Below are positions 1-8,333 of a DNA stretch of 15,419 bases, piece by piece (positions within the stretch are counted from its first letter, which is position 1; every line of letters begins with the position of its first letter). The notes beneath the pieces are model-generated. The model saw only the letters and a program-made list of their open reading frames with translations, was not told the origin of the DNA and searched no databases. The position numbers and the translations under genes are program-made. The stretch comes from an uncultured Rhizobiaceae group bacterium (GTDB taxonomy: Bacteria; Pseudomonadota; Alphaproteobacteria; Rhizobiales; Rhizobiaceae), in assembly GCA_938030645.1 (NCBI GenBank), contig CALHHQ010000208.1, positions 1 to 15,419 of the forward strand, written 5' to 3'.

Positions 1-1542
1 CCCTCTGACGAAGCGTCAGCACTTTATGGGAGTGTGGCTGAAACTGTCGAAATTTCAGAAGACCGCAACACTTATACATTTCATTTGCGCAGCGAGCCGC
101 GCTGGCATGATGGCACGCCTTTAACCGCTCACGATGTTGCCTTCTCTTATGAACTTTTGAAGAAGGAAGGCCACCCGCAACTTGCATTGTCATTGAATAC
201 GCTGGAAAAAGTCGAAGCGTCAGACGATCGCACGGTTATTTTGAGCTTTGATGGCAAACAGTCAGATCGCGCCATTCTTGCGGTGGCTGTGATGCCCATT
301 TTGTCGAAAGCCTTCTATACAGCAAACGCTTTCACGGAAACGACAATGACCACGCCGCTCACATCGGGCGCATATGCAGTAAAGCGCGTGAACGCTGGCA
401 GTTTCATCGAATACGAACGTGTAGCGGACTATTGGGCCAAAGATTTGCCGTTTGCCATTGGTCTTGGGAATTTTGACACGATCCGAATTGAATTCTATCG
501 AGACCGTCAAGCCGCGTTTGAGGCGTTCAAGAAAGGCAAAGTAACATTCCGCGAGGAATTCACGTCAAAAACATGGGCAACGGAATACGATTTCCCCGCC
601 ATGAAAGAAGGCCGGGCAAAACAGGAATTATTCCCTGCCGAAAAGGTTCCTTCGTTCCAAGGCTGGGCCGTGAACCGACGTTTGGCCAAATTCAAAGACA
701 ACCGCACGGTGCAAGCAATCGGGCTTTGCTTCGATTTTGAATGGACCAATAAGAACTTTTTCTACGAAGCCTATTCACGAACCCACTCATTTTTTATGGG
801 GTCCGAGTTTCAAGCTGAAGGCAAGCCTTCGGAAGCGGAGCTTGCATTGTTGGAACCGCTTCGTGACCAATTGGATCCGAGCGTGTTTGAAACGGCCTAT
901 CTGCAACCTGCCTCCAATGGGTCTGGTAGAGATCGCAAGCGTTTGCGCGAAGCATCAAAATTGATGAAGGAAGCCGGATGGATTCAAAATGGGCGTTCAC
1001 TGGAGGATGCCAATGGCAAACCCTTCACCATAGAGTTTCTTATTCGCTCTCCTACATTCGAACGTATCCTTGGGAAGTTTGTCGCCAATCTCAAATTGAT
1101 TGGTGTTGATGCAACTATTCGTTTGGTTGATCCAGCTCAGTATCGCAGCCGTCTCGATACTTACGATTTCGATGTAACAGGATTGGCACGGTCATATGGG
1201 GCCACACCGACTAAGGACAGTTTGGAAAAACTCTTTGGATCCAAATTTGCGAAGACAAATGGCAATGCCAATTATCCCGGTCTCGAAAATGCTGCAGTTG
1301 ACAGCCTGATTGCCCAAATGGCCGCTGTGAAGAGCCGTGATGAACTCACAGTTATTCTCAAAGCACTCGACAGGGTCTTGCGTTCAACGCATAGCTGGAT
1401 TCCAAATTGGTATTCGGCGAATCACCGCATTGCCCATTGGGATATGTTTGGCTATCCGGAAGCAAAACCGGACTATGCATTTCCTGTGGAACAGTATTGG
1501 TGGTTCGACAAGGACAAAGCAGCGGCAATCGGCAAAGGCTGA
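1..1542 (+). CDS. yejA: Family 5 extracellular solute-binding protein, YejA type (5' partial)
   Basis: This is the periplasmic peptide-binding component of a YejABEF-type ABC importer. The frame is open to the left edge (first codons PSDEASALYG), so the signal peptide and roughly the first 90 residues are outside the window. 513 residues are visible, against about 600 for full-length YejA. The segment RWHDGTPLTAHDVAFSYELL is the typical family 5 (SBP_bac_5) signature region. The C-terminus carries the usual late-lobe pattern, including SWIPNWYSANHRIAHWDMFG. A GTG at position 34 could be mistaken for a start, but homologous sequence continues upstream of it. yejB follows after 61 bp, which supports the assignment. 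The family binds oligopeptides; microcin C and muropeptides are known YejABEF-type cargo. The cargo here cannot be read from sequence. Family confidence is high; the yejA name rests mainly on context. Confidence 0.9.
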   Translation, partial: PSDEASALYGSVAETVEISEDRNTYTFHLRSEPRWHDGTPLTAHDVAFSYELLKKEGHPQLALSLNTLEKVEASDDRTVILSFDGKQSDRAILAVAVMPILSKAFYTANAFTETTMTTPLTSGAYAVKRVNAGSFIEYERVADYWAKDLPFAIGLGNFDTIRIEFYRDRQAAFEAFKKGKVTFREEFTSKTWATEYDFPAMKEGRAKQELFPAEKVPSFQGWAVNRRLAKFKDNRTVQAIGLCFDFEWTNKNFFYEAYSRTHSFFMGSEFQAEGKPSEAELALLEPLRDQLDPSVFETAYLQPASNGSGRDRKRLREASKLMKEAGWIQNGRSLEDANGKPFTIEFLIRSPTFERILGKFVANLKLIGVDATIRLVDPAQYRSRLDTYDFDVTGLARSYGATPTKDSLEKLFGSKFAKTNGNANYPGLENAAVDSLIAQMAAVKSRDELTVILKALDRVLRSTHSWIPNWYSANHRIAHWDMFGYPEAKPDYAFPVEQYWWFDKDKAAAIGKG

Positions 1543-1603
1543 GTTGATGTTGCAGGTTCTCAAAACTAATTTCGCGTAAGCGGAACGGAGCACTGACGAC
1601 AGC

Positions 1604-2719
1604 ATGGGCGCATATATTGCAAGACGATTGCTTTTGATGATCCCGACTATTCTCGGCATCATGCTTCTGTCATTCACAATCATTCAGTTTGCCCCCGGCG
1701 GGCCTGTGGAGCAAATTATTGCGCAGGTAACAGGGCAGGGCGGGGACGCAACTGATCGCATCAGCGGCAGCGGCAGTGATTTAGGCGCGGGCAATGACAC
1801 AGCGCAGACCGATGCATCTAGCGGCGGGGGATCGTCAAAATATCGCGGCGCCCAAGGCCTTGATCCAGAATTCATTGCTGACCTTGAAAGACAGTTCGGT
1901 TTTGACAAACCAGCCCACGAACGTTTTCTCAAACTGATCTGGGATTACGCGCGGTTCGATTTCGGCGAAAGCTATTTTCGCTCCATATCAGTTCTGGAAT
2001 TGATCAAAGAAAAAATGCCTGTTTCAATTTCTTTGGGACTTTGGATCACGCTCATTTCATATGTGATCTCCATCCCACTTGGCATCAAGAAAGCAATTTC
2101 AGATGGTTCCACATTTGATGTATGGACCAGTGGTATTATCATTGTGGCCTATGCCATTCCGGGTTTCTTGGTCGGCGTGATGCTCATTGTCTTTTTCGCG
2201 GGTGGCTCCTTTTTAGATTGGTTCCCATTGCGTGGCTTATGGTCAGACAATTTCGATCAGTTGAGTTGGTATGAAAAAATCATCGACTATTTCTGGCACC
2301 TCACTCTGCCACTCATAGCATTGTGTCTGGCCGCATTTGCCACCACCACGCTGTTGACGAAGAACTCATTTCTCGACGAGATAAAAAAACAATATGTCGT
2401 GACGGCCCGCGCCAAGGGCCTGTCTGAAAACAAAGTGCTATATGGCCATGTCTTCCGCAATGCCATGCTGATTATCGTTGCTGGATTTCCGGGCGCATTC
2501 ATCTCCGCGTTTTTCACAGGGTCTTTGTTAATTGAAACGATCTTCTCGCTTGATGGTCTTGGCCTTCTAGGCTTCACGGCCATTGTGCAGCGCGACTATG
2601 CTGTGGTGTTCGCCAACCTCTACATATTTGCTTTGATAGGACTGGTCGTCAGCCTGATTTCTGACCTGACCTACACATGGATTGATCCGCGCATCGACTT
2701 TGAAAAGAGAGATGTGTGA
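1604..2719 (+). CDS. yejB: Microcin C/peptide ABC transporter permease YejB
   Basis: This is an inner-membrane permease of the DppB/OppB family, and it forms the translocation pore with YejE. It has 371 residues, close to E. coli YejB (about 364). The N-terminus MGAYIARRLLLMIPTILGI is a first membrane helix, ending in the APGGP motif. A Gly/Ser/Asp-rich linker (about residues 43-80) follows, then the conserved stretch GLDPEFIADLERQFGFDKP. The cytoplasmic coupling (EAA) motif is seen as YVVTARAKGLSENKVLYGHV near residues 265-285. The C-terminus WIDPRIDFEKRDV is typical. The ATG at 1604 gives the expected family start. The ribosome-binding signal is weak, with a GGAG lying about 14 bases upstream. 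The stop overlaps the ATG of yejE by one base (TGATG), implying translational coupling. Confidence 0.95.
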   Translation: MGAYIARRLLLMIPTILGIMLLSFTIIQFAPGGPVEQIIAQVTGQGGDATDRISGSGSDLGAGNDTAQTDASSGGGSSKYRGAQGLDPEFIADLERQFGFDKPAHERFLKLIWDYARFDFGESYFRSISVLELIKEKMPVSISLGLWITLISYVISIPLGIKKAISDGSTFDVWTSGIIIVAYAIPGFLVGVMLIVFFAGGSFLDWFPLRGLWSDNFDQLSWYEKIIDYFWHLTLPLIALCLAAFATTTLLTKNSFLDEIKKQYVVTARAKGLSENKVLYGHVFRNAMLIIVAGFPGAFISAFFTGSLLIETIFSLDGLGLLGFTAIVQRDYAVVFANLYIFALIGLVVSLISDLTYTWIDPRIDFEKRDV

Positions 2720-3882
2720 TGAGCGATACTGCCGCAATCGACACCATTCCAGAGCCTGAAGCCTATCAAGGTTACAAAGTCGGGCCTTTCAAAGTGAAGC
2801 CTTTGAACCATCGCCGCTGGTTGGGCTTCAAAGCCAACAAACGTGGCTACTGGTCGTTCTGGATATTTATGTTTCTATTCATAGGGTCCCTGTTTGCGCC
2901 ATTCATCGCAAACGATCGTCCCATCATCATGTCTTACAAAGGCGAAATCCTGTCGCCAATTTTCACGGACTATCCCGAAGAGAAGTTTGGTGGGTTCTTG
3001 CCTGTCACGGACTATCGTGATCCTGTCAACTACGAAGAAATTTCTGAAAATGGATGGATGATCTGGCCGCCCATTCGATACTCCTATCGCACGGTGAACA
3101 ATGAATTACCTGAACCCGCTCCAGCACGTCCATCGTGGCGTTTGCCCACCGATCAGGTTTGCGGGAAATATGACAAAGGTGTTGAAGATGCTCAATGCAC
3201 CTACGGCAACTGGAACTGGTTTGGCACAGACGATCAAGGGCGCGATGTTTCGGCCCGTTTGATTTACGGCTTCCAAATTTCAGTGATCTTCGGTCTCATA
3301 CTAACAGGTTTTTCCGCGATCATCGGTATTACTGCTGGTGCTGTTCAAGGGTTCTACGGTGGCTGGCTTGATCTTATCTTTCAGCGCTTCATTGAGATCA
3401 TCACATCGATCCCATTGCTGTTCTTGTTGATCATTATTGCATCTGTGTTGCCTCCAGGTTTCTGGATTTTGCTTGGCATCATGCTTGTGTTTTCTTGGAC
3501 GGGGTTTGTTGGAGTGGTGCGTGCAGAATTCTTCCGTGCGCGGAATTTTGAATATGTAAATGCGGCTCGTGCTTTGGGGGTGGGAAATGGAACACTGATG
3601 TTCCGTCACCTCCTGCCAAACGCCATGGTAGCAACACTCACCTTCATGCCTTTTGTCCTGTCGGGTTCCATCACCGCGTTGACCTCGCTCGACTTCTTGG
3701 GGTTCGGTTTGCCGCCGGGGTCTCCATCATTGGGAGAAATGGTTCAGCAAGCGAAGAACAATCTACAATCGCCTTGGTTGGCCATCATGGCGTTCATTGT
3801 CATCAGCACCATGTTGACCCTGCTGGTCTTCATCGGTGAAGCGGTGCGTGATGCCTTTGATCCGCGCAAGACATTTGGGTGA
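2719..3882 (+). CDS. yejE: Microcin C/peptide ABC transporter permease YejE
   Basis: This is the second inner-membrane permease of the importer (DppC/OppC family), 387 residues from the ATG. An N-terminal cytoplasmic tail of about 45 residues precedes TM1 (YWSFWIFMFLFIGSLFAPFI). A long periplasmic segment typical of YejE follows (about residues 65-165, including FGGFLPVTDYRDPVNYEE). WFGTDDQGRDVSARLIYG leads into the MetI-type membrane domain. The coupling motif is EYVNAARALGVGNGTLMFRH, and the C-terminus is the usual GEAVRDAFDPRKTFG. I chose the ATG at 2719, which overlaps the yejB stop. A GTG at 2716 would add a single residue and cannot be excluded. A purine-rich stretch (AAAAGAGAG) sits just upstream. 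yejF starts 7 bp after the stop. Confidence 0.94.
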   Translation: MSDTAAIDTIPEPEAYQGYKVGPFKVKPLNHRRWLGFKANKRGYWSFWIFMFLFIGSLFAPFIANDRPIIMSYKGEILSPIFTDYPEEKFGGFLPVTDYRDPVNYEEISENGWMIWPPIRYSYRTVNNELPEPAPARPSWRLPTDQVCGKYDKGVEDAQCTYGNWNWFGTDDQGRDVSARLIYGFQISVIFGLILTGFSAIIGITAGAVQGFYGGWLDLIFQRFIEIITSIPLLFLLIIIASVLPPGFWILLGIMLVFSWTGFVGVVRAEFFRARNFEYVNAARALGVGNGTLMFRHLLPNAMVATLTFMPFVLSGSITALTSLDFLGFGLPPGSPSLGEMVQQAKNNLQSPWLAIMAFIVISTMLTLLVFIGEAVRDAFDPRKTFG

Positions 3883-3889
3883 CGGACAG

Positions 3890-5518
3890 ATGAGCGAACC
3901 AATTCTTTCGGTCGAAAACCTTCAGGTTGCCTTCACTTCTTCGGGCAAAACCGCGACGGCCGTGCACGGCATTTCGTTTCACATCAACAAAGGTGAAACA
4001 GTCGCCTTGGTTGGCGAATCTGGCTCGGGTAAATCTGTTTCAGCACTGTCCATCCTAAAGCTCTTGCCTTATCCAGCTGCTAGTCATCCGAGCGGCAAAA
4101 TCATGTTCAAGGGCAATGATCTTTTGTCGGCGGACGCTGGAGAATTGCGCAAGGTGCGTGGCAGCGACGTGACTATGATTTTCCAGGAGCCGATGACGTC
4201 GCTCAACCCGCTTCACACGATTGAAAAGCAAATCGGTGAGATTCTCGAATTGCATCAGGGCATGGGTGAGAAGCAACGCAAGGAACGTACGATTGAATTG
4301 CTCAACCAAGTGGGCATTCGTGATCCTGAAAAGCGTCTTGGGTCTTATCCGCATCAAATGTCAGGTGGCCAAAGACAGCGCGTCATGATCGCAATGTCGC
4401 TGGCCAACGAGCCTGAATTGTTGATTGCAGACGAACCGACGACTGCGCTTGATGTCACTGTGCAAGCTCAAATTCTCGAGTTGCTCAATGAGTTGAAAGC
4501 CAAGCGCGGGCTTTCCATGTTGTTCATCACACATGACCTTGGCATCGTCCGTAAATTTGCTGATCGTGTGTGCGTCATGACCAATGGCGAAATTGTAGAG
4601 CACGGTCCGACAAAAGAAATTTTCGACAACCCCCATCATGATTATACAAAGCACCTTTTGGCGGCTGAACCAAAAGGGGATCCGCCAGCGTCTGATGACG
4701 GTGCTGAAATGATCATGGAAGCCAAGGACATGAAAGTCTGGTTTCCTGTGAAAGCCGGTTTTCTGCGCAAGACAGTCGATCATGTGAAGGCAGTTGATGG
4801 CATCGACCTGACGTTGCGCGCTGGACAGACGCTGGGTGTTGTAGGTGAATCTGGATCAGGCAAAACCACTCTTGGTTTGGCGCTCACGCGTATGATTTCT
4901 TCTGAAGGCAAGATCGGATTTATCGGTCGAGACATCGGTGACTATTCATTCAAACAAATGAAGCCGTTGCGCAGTGAAATGCAGATCGTGTTTCAAGATC
5001 CTTACGGTTCTTTGTCGCCACGTATGTCTGTTGCAGAAATCATCGCCGAAGGCATGCGCATCCACATGCCGAAGTTAAGCAACGCCGAAGTGGACGATAC
5101 TGTTTGTGGAGTGTTGCAAGAAGTTGGATTGGAGCCTTCAACGCGCCATCGCTATCCGCATGAGTTTTCTGGCGGCCAAAGACAACGCATGGCAATTGCC
5201 CGTGCAATGGTTCTGGAACCAAAATTTGTGATGTTGGATGAACCCACATCAGCTCTTGATATGAGTGTCCAAGTCCAAGTGGTCGAGTTGTTGCGCCGCT
5301 TACAGGAAGAGCGAAATCTAGCGTATCTCTTTATCAGCCATGATTTAAAAGTTGTGCGCGCCATGGCCAACGAAGTGATTGTCATGCGTTTGGGGAAGGT
5401 TGTTGAACAAGGGCAAGCCACTCAAATTTTTGATGCCCCGCAAACAGATTACACAAAGGCGCTTATGGCAGCTGCGTTCAATTTAGAAACGGCACCCTCT
5501 GGAATTGTCAGCCAGTAA
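3890..5518 (+). CDS. yejF: Peptide ABC transporter ATP-binding protein YejF (two ATPase domains)
   Basis: This is the cytoplasmic energy-coupling subunit: two DppD/DppF-like ATPase domains fused in one 542-residue chain, as is standard for YejF. Domain 1 has Walker A GESGSGKS at 42-49, Q-loop Q99, signature SGGQ at 158-161, Walker B LLIADE at 177-182 and switch H215. Domain 2 has Walker A GESGSGKT at 319-326, Q369, signature SGGQ at 427-430, Walker B VMLDE at 447-451 and H484. Both nucleotide sites therefore look competent. The open frame extends upstream to 3836 inside yejE. The ATG at 3890 is preferred because MSEPILSVENLQVAF is the normal family start and it lies 7 bp after the yejE stop. 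The Shine-Dalgarno sequence is weak (GGACAG). A Nudix gene follows after 14 bp. Confidence 0.95.
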   Translation: MSEPILSVENLQVAFTSSGKTATAVHGISFHINKGETVALVGESGSGKSVSALSILKLLPYPAASHPSGKIMFKGNDLLSADAGELRKVRGSDVTMIFQEPMTSLNPLHTIEKQIGEILELHQGMGEKQRKERTIELLNQVGIRDPEKRLGSYPHQMSGGQRQRVMIAMSLANEPELLIADEPTTALDVTVQAQILELLNELKAKRGLSMLFITHDLGIVRKFADRVCVMTNGEIVEHGPTKEIFDNPHHDYTKHLLAAEPKGDPPASDDGAEMIMEAKDMKVWFPVKAGFLRKTVDHVKAVDGIDLTLRAGQTLGVVGESGSGKTTLGLALTRMISSEGKIGFIGRDIGDYSFKQMKPLRSEMQIVFQDPYGSLSPRMSVAEIIAEGMRIHMPKLSNAEVDDTVCGVLQEVGLEPSTRHRYPHEFSGGQRQRMAIARAMVLEPKFVMLDEPTSALDMSVQVQVVELLRRLQEERNLAYLFISHDLKVVRAMANEVIVMRLGKVVEQGQATQIFDAPQTDYTKALMAAAFNLETAPSGIVSQ

Positions 5519-5532
5519 ATGGATGATGCAGC

Positions 5533-6144
5533 ATGAAGATTCCGACAGACGTTAAAGACGTCCATCTGCCCATCACAATCAACAACCAAAAAGAAGTTTA
5601 TCGTGGGTTTCGAAGGCTCGACCTAATTGAGTATGAAGAAGACGAATCTGGTTTGCGCGCAAAGCGTGAGCTTGTCCAAGGCCAACATGCGGTAGCGGTC
5701 GTGGTGTACGATCCAAAGCTGGAACGTCTTGTCATGATCCGGCAGTTTCGGTTGGGCGCTCAATTGGGCACCGGTCATGGGTTCACGTGCGAAATCGTTG
5801 CTGGAATGATTGACGAAGGCGAACCGCCGATTGAAACTGCAAGACGTGAATTGACCGAAGAAACTGGATTGGTCGCGAGCCATTTAGAGCCTTTGTGCCA
5901 GTTTCTCACCACGCCGGGCCTCACAAGTGAAGTCGTACATCTGTTCTATGCTGAAGTGGATGCCAGTAATTTGGCGACAAGTGCAGGTGCAGAGAACGAA
6001 TCTGAACAAACATTCCCGTTTTTACTCACATATGAAGAAGCGATGGAAGCGGTCGATCAAAACGATGTTTACAATGGCATCGTCATGTTGGGTTTGATGT
6101 GGTTTGCTCGGCATCGAGATAAACTAGGAAGTAAAAATTCATGA
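5533..6144 (+). CDS. Nudix hydrolase, ADP-ribose pyrophosphatase/NudK type
   Basis: This is a predicted cytoplasmic hydrolase of nucleoside diphosphates linked to another moiety (X), 203 residues long. The Nudix box is complete at residues 91-113 and fits GX5EX7REUXEEXGU exactly: G91, E97, R105-E106-L107, E109-E110, G112-L113. A proline (P128, in TTPGLTSEVVHLFYAE) lies about 15 residues after the box. That position is associated with ADP-ribose pyrophosphatases of the NudF/NudK group. The N-terminal region with VYRGFRRLDLIEYE matches the beta-rich extension of the group. The substrate could be ADP-ribose, GDP-mannose or a related sugar nucleotide and is not decided by sequence. The gene sits 14 bp after yejF, and its stop overlaps the next ATG by 4 bp (ATGA), so it probably belongs to the yej transcript. 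Confidence 0.88.
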   Translation: MKIPTDVKDVHLPITINNQKEVYRGFRRLDLIEYEEDESGLRAKRELVQGQHAVAVVVYDPKLERLVMIRQFRLGAQLGTGHGFTCEIVAGMIDEGEPPIETARRELTEETGLVASHLEPLCQFLTTPGLTSEVVHLFYAEVDASNLATSAGAENESEQTFPFLLTYEEAMEAVDQNDVYNGIVMLGLMWFARHRDKLGSKNS

Positions 6145-7103
6145 CCAAATCGTCAATTCTTCTGAATATTAAATGGGATGGCTTGGCCAAGAAGTCGGCT
6201 TTCGAAAAAGCTTTGCCAGACCACTCATTTTTCAATCTCGCCGATGGCATGCCAAGCAAGGAACAATTGGCAGAGGTAAAATATGCGATTGTTTGGAAAC
6301 CCGAGCATGGTTTTCTAGCGACCTTGCCAAACCTTGAGGTGATTTTCTCATTGGGAGCAGGGGTTGATCATGTCTTGGAAGACGCACAATTGCCAGACCT
6401 GCCAATAGTTCGGTTTGTGGATGCCAATCTGACGGGGCGTATGGTTGAGTGGGTGGTATTGCAGGTTCTTATGCATCTGCGCCACCAGCGAAAATACGAT
6501 TCATTCCAACGCATCAGCCAATGGAATGAAATTTTTCCCCAACCTGCCGCGGAAAATCTCACGGTCGGCATCATGGGCTTTGGCGAATTGGGTCAAGCAT
6601 CCGCACGTGCGTTGTTACCCCTTGGCTTCAATCTGTGTGGTTGGTCGCGATCAGAAAAATCGATGGAGGGTGTCGCGTGTTTTCATGATGAAGATGGGCT
6701 GGATGAATTTCTATCAAAGACAGATATTCTTGTTTCTCTTTTGCCTTATACGCAGGCAACCCACGGCATCCTCAACCGCAGCTTGATCGAAAAACTATCA
6801 CGCAGTGGGCCATTCGGTGCGCCCGTGTTGATCAATGCCGGGCGTGGCGGAAGTCAAATTGAAGCGGACATTATCGCTTGTTTGAACGAAGGTGTTCTGC
6901 ACGGGGTTTCTCTTGATGTGTTCGAAACTGAGCCTTTACCAAAAGAGAGCCCCCTGTGGTCCTTCGACAATGCAATCATCACTCCGCATATGGCAGCTGT
7001 CAGTGATCCTGCCGCTTTGGCTGAACATGTGGCACTCCAAGTCTCCCGTTATGAAGCGGGTGAGGGTTTGCAACATTTGGTTGATAGAGCGCGCGGCTAT
7101 TAG
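6141..7103 (+). CDS. D-2-hydroxyacid dehydrogenase, glyoxylate/hydroxypyruvate reductase A-like
   Basis: This is a cytoplasmic NAD(P)H-dependent reductase of 2-keto acids, probably glyoxylate or hydroxypyruvate by its resemblance to the GhrA clade. It has 320 residues, normal for the group. The Rossmann motif GFGELG lies at 146-151. R170 in WSRS, after the second strand, suggests NADP preference. The catalytic set is R235 (INAGRGG), E264 (FETEP) and H283 (ITPHMAA), so the enzyme looks active. The LGAGVDHVL segment near 71-79 is typical of the substrate loop. The ATG at 6141 overlaps the Nudix stop (ATGA). The gene ends in TAG at 7101-7103, overlapping the stop of the opposing NlpC/P60 gene. 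It is the last gene of the plus-strand run. The exact substrate is not resolvable. Confidence 0.88.
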   Translation: MTKSSILLNIKWDGLAKKSAFEKALPDHSFFNLADGMPSKEQLAEVKYAIVWKPEHGFLATLPNLEVIFSLGAGVDHVLEDAQLPDLPIVRFVDANLTGRMVEWVVLQVLMHLRHQRKYDSFQRISQWNEIFPQPAAENLTVGIMGFGELGQASARALLPLGFNLCGWSRSEKSMEGVACFHDEDGLDEFLSKTDILVSLLPYTQATHGILNRSLIEKLSRSGPFGAPVLINAGRGGSQIEADIIACLNEGVLHGVSLDVFETEPLPKESPLWSFDNAIITPHMAAVSDPAALAEHVALQVSRYEAGEGLQHLVDRARGY

Positions 7104-7957
7104 AATCTACGGGCCATCGTGGGTTGGCCGTAGAGGTAACCTATACGATCAACAGCATCACGAAGCGGTTCTAATGCCACATTCATCGTGTGACCATTTG
7201 CGTGGAGCAAAGTTTCGCCGTCCTGCATAATACCCACATGGCCTTTCCAGAATATCAGATCACCACGTTGTAGCGCATGTTCATCGAATGGAATTTCAGC
7301 GCCTGCTGTTGCTTCCTGCATATCGGAATCCCGCAAAACGGTGTTTCCGCAAAGCATCTGCGACAAGAAAACCAAACCCGAACAATCAATCCCAAACCCC
7401 GTGTCACCGCCCCAAAGATAAGGCGTGTGCAGAAGGGTTTCTGCAACGGACACATAGTCTGATTGCCATGTCCCAATCTCGATCAGATGCCGTGCGATGA
7501 TCGCTTCACCCGTATCAAGAAGTCCATATTCAGTGCCGCGATTTGTAGTTGTGTTCGTGACCGTGACCTTTGATCCCATAGAACGGTAGCCAACACGCGG
7601 ATGTTTCAAATCGGTATCGGGATAAAGAAAAGTGCGTTGTGCCAAAACCATGTGGGTCGGCTCTGAATTACCTGGGCCTAGACAGTCTTCGCGAATGTAA
7701 CCCATATATCCATCATCAGAACGTTGTATCCATGCCCAGCCGTCTTTGCGCTCGAACACCTTTACGTCATGTCCAAAGAGAATTTGGGTTTGCAATCCAG
7801 CATGCTCATCTGGTTTGTCGAGAATATCTGCAAAGGTGCTTGATACTCGTGCTGAGACGCCAGCAACAAACTGCTCGCTTGTCACTTTGCCGCGCAGTGT
7901 TTCGTCTGCAAGATCACCGCGAAAAGCATGAAGCCGTTTGTCGAGTTGAGCAGTCAT
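7100..7957 (-). CDS. SH3b-NlpC/P60 family peptidase (C40), DPP VI-like
   Basis: This is a predicted cysteine peptidase cutting gamma-D-Glu-diaminopimelate-type bonds in murein peptides. It has 285 residues. Two bacterial SH3-like segments (about 35-95 and 100-160) precede the catalytic domain. The nucleophile C192 is in the motif YLWGGDTGFGIDCSGLV, the catalytic H240 is in DLIFWKGHVGIM, and the third polar residue is likely H252 (LLHAN). No signal peptide or membrane segment is visible at the N-terminus. It is therefore probably cytoplasmic, as for dipeptidyl-peptidase VI-like recycling enzymes. The ATG overlaps the marR stop (TGATG), implying coupling. The family is firm; the recycling role is inferred from the missing signal and from the neighbouring aminopeptidase and peptide importer. 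Confidence 0.9.
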   Translation of the reverse strand: MTAQLDKRLHAFRGDLADETLRGKVTSEQFVAGVSARVSSTFADILDKPDEHAGLQTQILFGHDVKVFERKDGWAWIQRSDDGYMGYIREDCLGPGNSEPTHMVLAQRTFLYPDTDLKHPRVGYRSMGSKVTVTNTTTNRGTEYGLLDTGEAIIARHLIEIGTWQSDYVSVAETLLHTPYLWGGDTGFGIDCSGLVFLSQMLCGNTVLRDSDMQEATAGAEIPFDEHALQRGDLIFWKGHVGIMQDGETLLHANGHTMNVALEPLRDAVDRIGYLYGQPTMARRF

Positions 7958-8301
7958 CAGGTCACTTTGCCAGCTTCTTGAGAGATGAGAATTCCAAGGT
8001 TTTCCAAATATTCCGACCCTTGCACTGTACGTTGAATAAGCACGTTGCGGCGGTCTCGTTCATCTCGGCGGCGCCGCACAAATCCCAGAATGCCCATCGT
8101 ATCGAGTGCGCGGGTGATCACCGGCTTGGTGACGTTCAAATGCGCAGCTAAGCCGCGCACAGTATGCGGCGGTGGGTCGAGATAGATCGTTAATAATATT
8201 GCCATTTGGCGCGTGGTGAGATCAGGTGCATCATCATGCACCTGTGCCAGCATCGCTTTATGCCACAGCGAGAGCGCTTGCCCAGGTTTCAAAATAACCA
8301 T
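7957..8301 (-). CDS. MarR family transcriptional regulator (short)
   Basis: This is a predicted dimeric winged-helix DNA-binding protein of 114 residues from the ATG at 8301. The helix-turn-helix is in HTVRGLAAHLNVTKPVITRA (about 46-65). The wing has the family DxRxxR pattern in RRDERDRRNVLI. It is shorter than most MarR proteins (about 140-160), with reduced dimerisation helices at both ends. A TTG at 8304 could add one residue. The ATG is preferred because a purine-rich AGAGAG lies 5-10 bases upstream of it. The promoter region contains a perfect palindrome (8317-8332), suggesting autoregulation. The gene lies between the aminopeptidase and the NlpC/P60 peptidase and is coupled to the latter, so it may control peptidase expression. 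Ligand unknown. Confidence 0.85.
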   Translation of the reverse strand: MVILKPGQALSLWHKAMLAQVHDDAPDLTTRQMAILLTIYLDPPPHTVRGLAAHLNVTKPVITRALDTMGILGFVRRRRDERDRRNVLIQRTVQGSEYLENLGILISQEAGKVT

Positions 8302-8316
8302 CAAACTCTCTTTCTT

Positions 8317-8332
8317 ATTACGGAGCCGTAAT
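8317..8332. promoter_or_regulatory. Candidate MarR operator, perfect inverted repeat
   Basis: The sequence ATTACGG-AG-CCGTAAT is a perfect inverted repeat with 7-bp arms and a 2-bp spacer, 16 bp in all. It begins 15 bases upstream of the marR ATG and directly downstream of the candidate -10. The size and position fit a MarR-type operator used for autorepression. That is an inference; no binding data are available. Confidence 0.55.
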
Positions 8333-8333
8333 T

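Noticed and set aside
34..36. GTG as the start of the solute-binding protein
   Set aside because: The frame stays open to the window edge, and the preceding residues (DEASALYG) belong to the conserved family sequence.
3836..3889. Longer N-terminus for YejF starting inside yejE
   Set aside because: The extra 18 residues do not resemble the family, and the ATG at 3890 gives the standard start.
4361..4783. 140-residue open frame on the minus strand
   Set aside because: It is antisense to yejF, has no recognisable motif, and sits over conserved ATPase sequence.
1..5518. Microcin or antibiotic peptide biosynthesis cluster near yej
   Set aside because: No precursor peptide, maturation or immunity gene is visible. 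YejABEF alone is a common importer.
7639..8151. 170-residue open frame on the plus strand
   Set aside because: It lies antisense to the well-supported NlpC/P60 and MarR genes and shows no recognisable domain, so it is a shadow frame.
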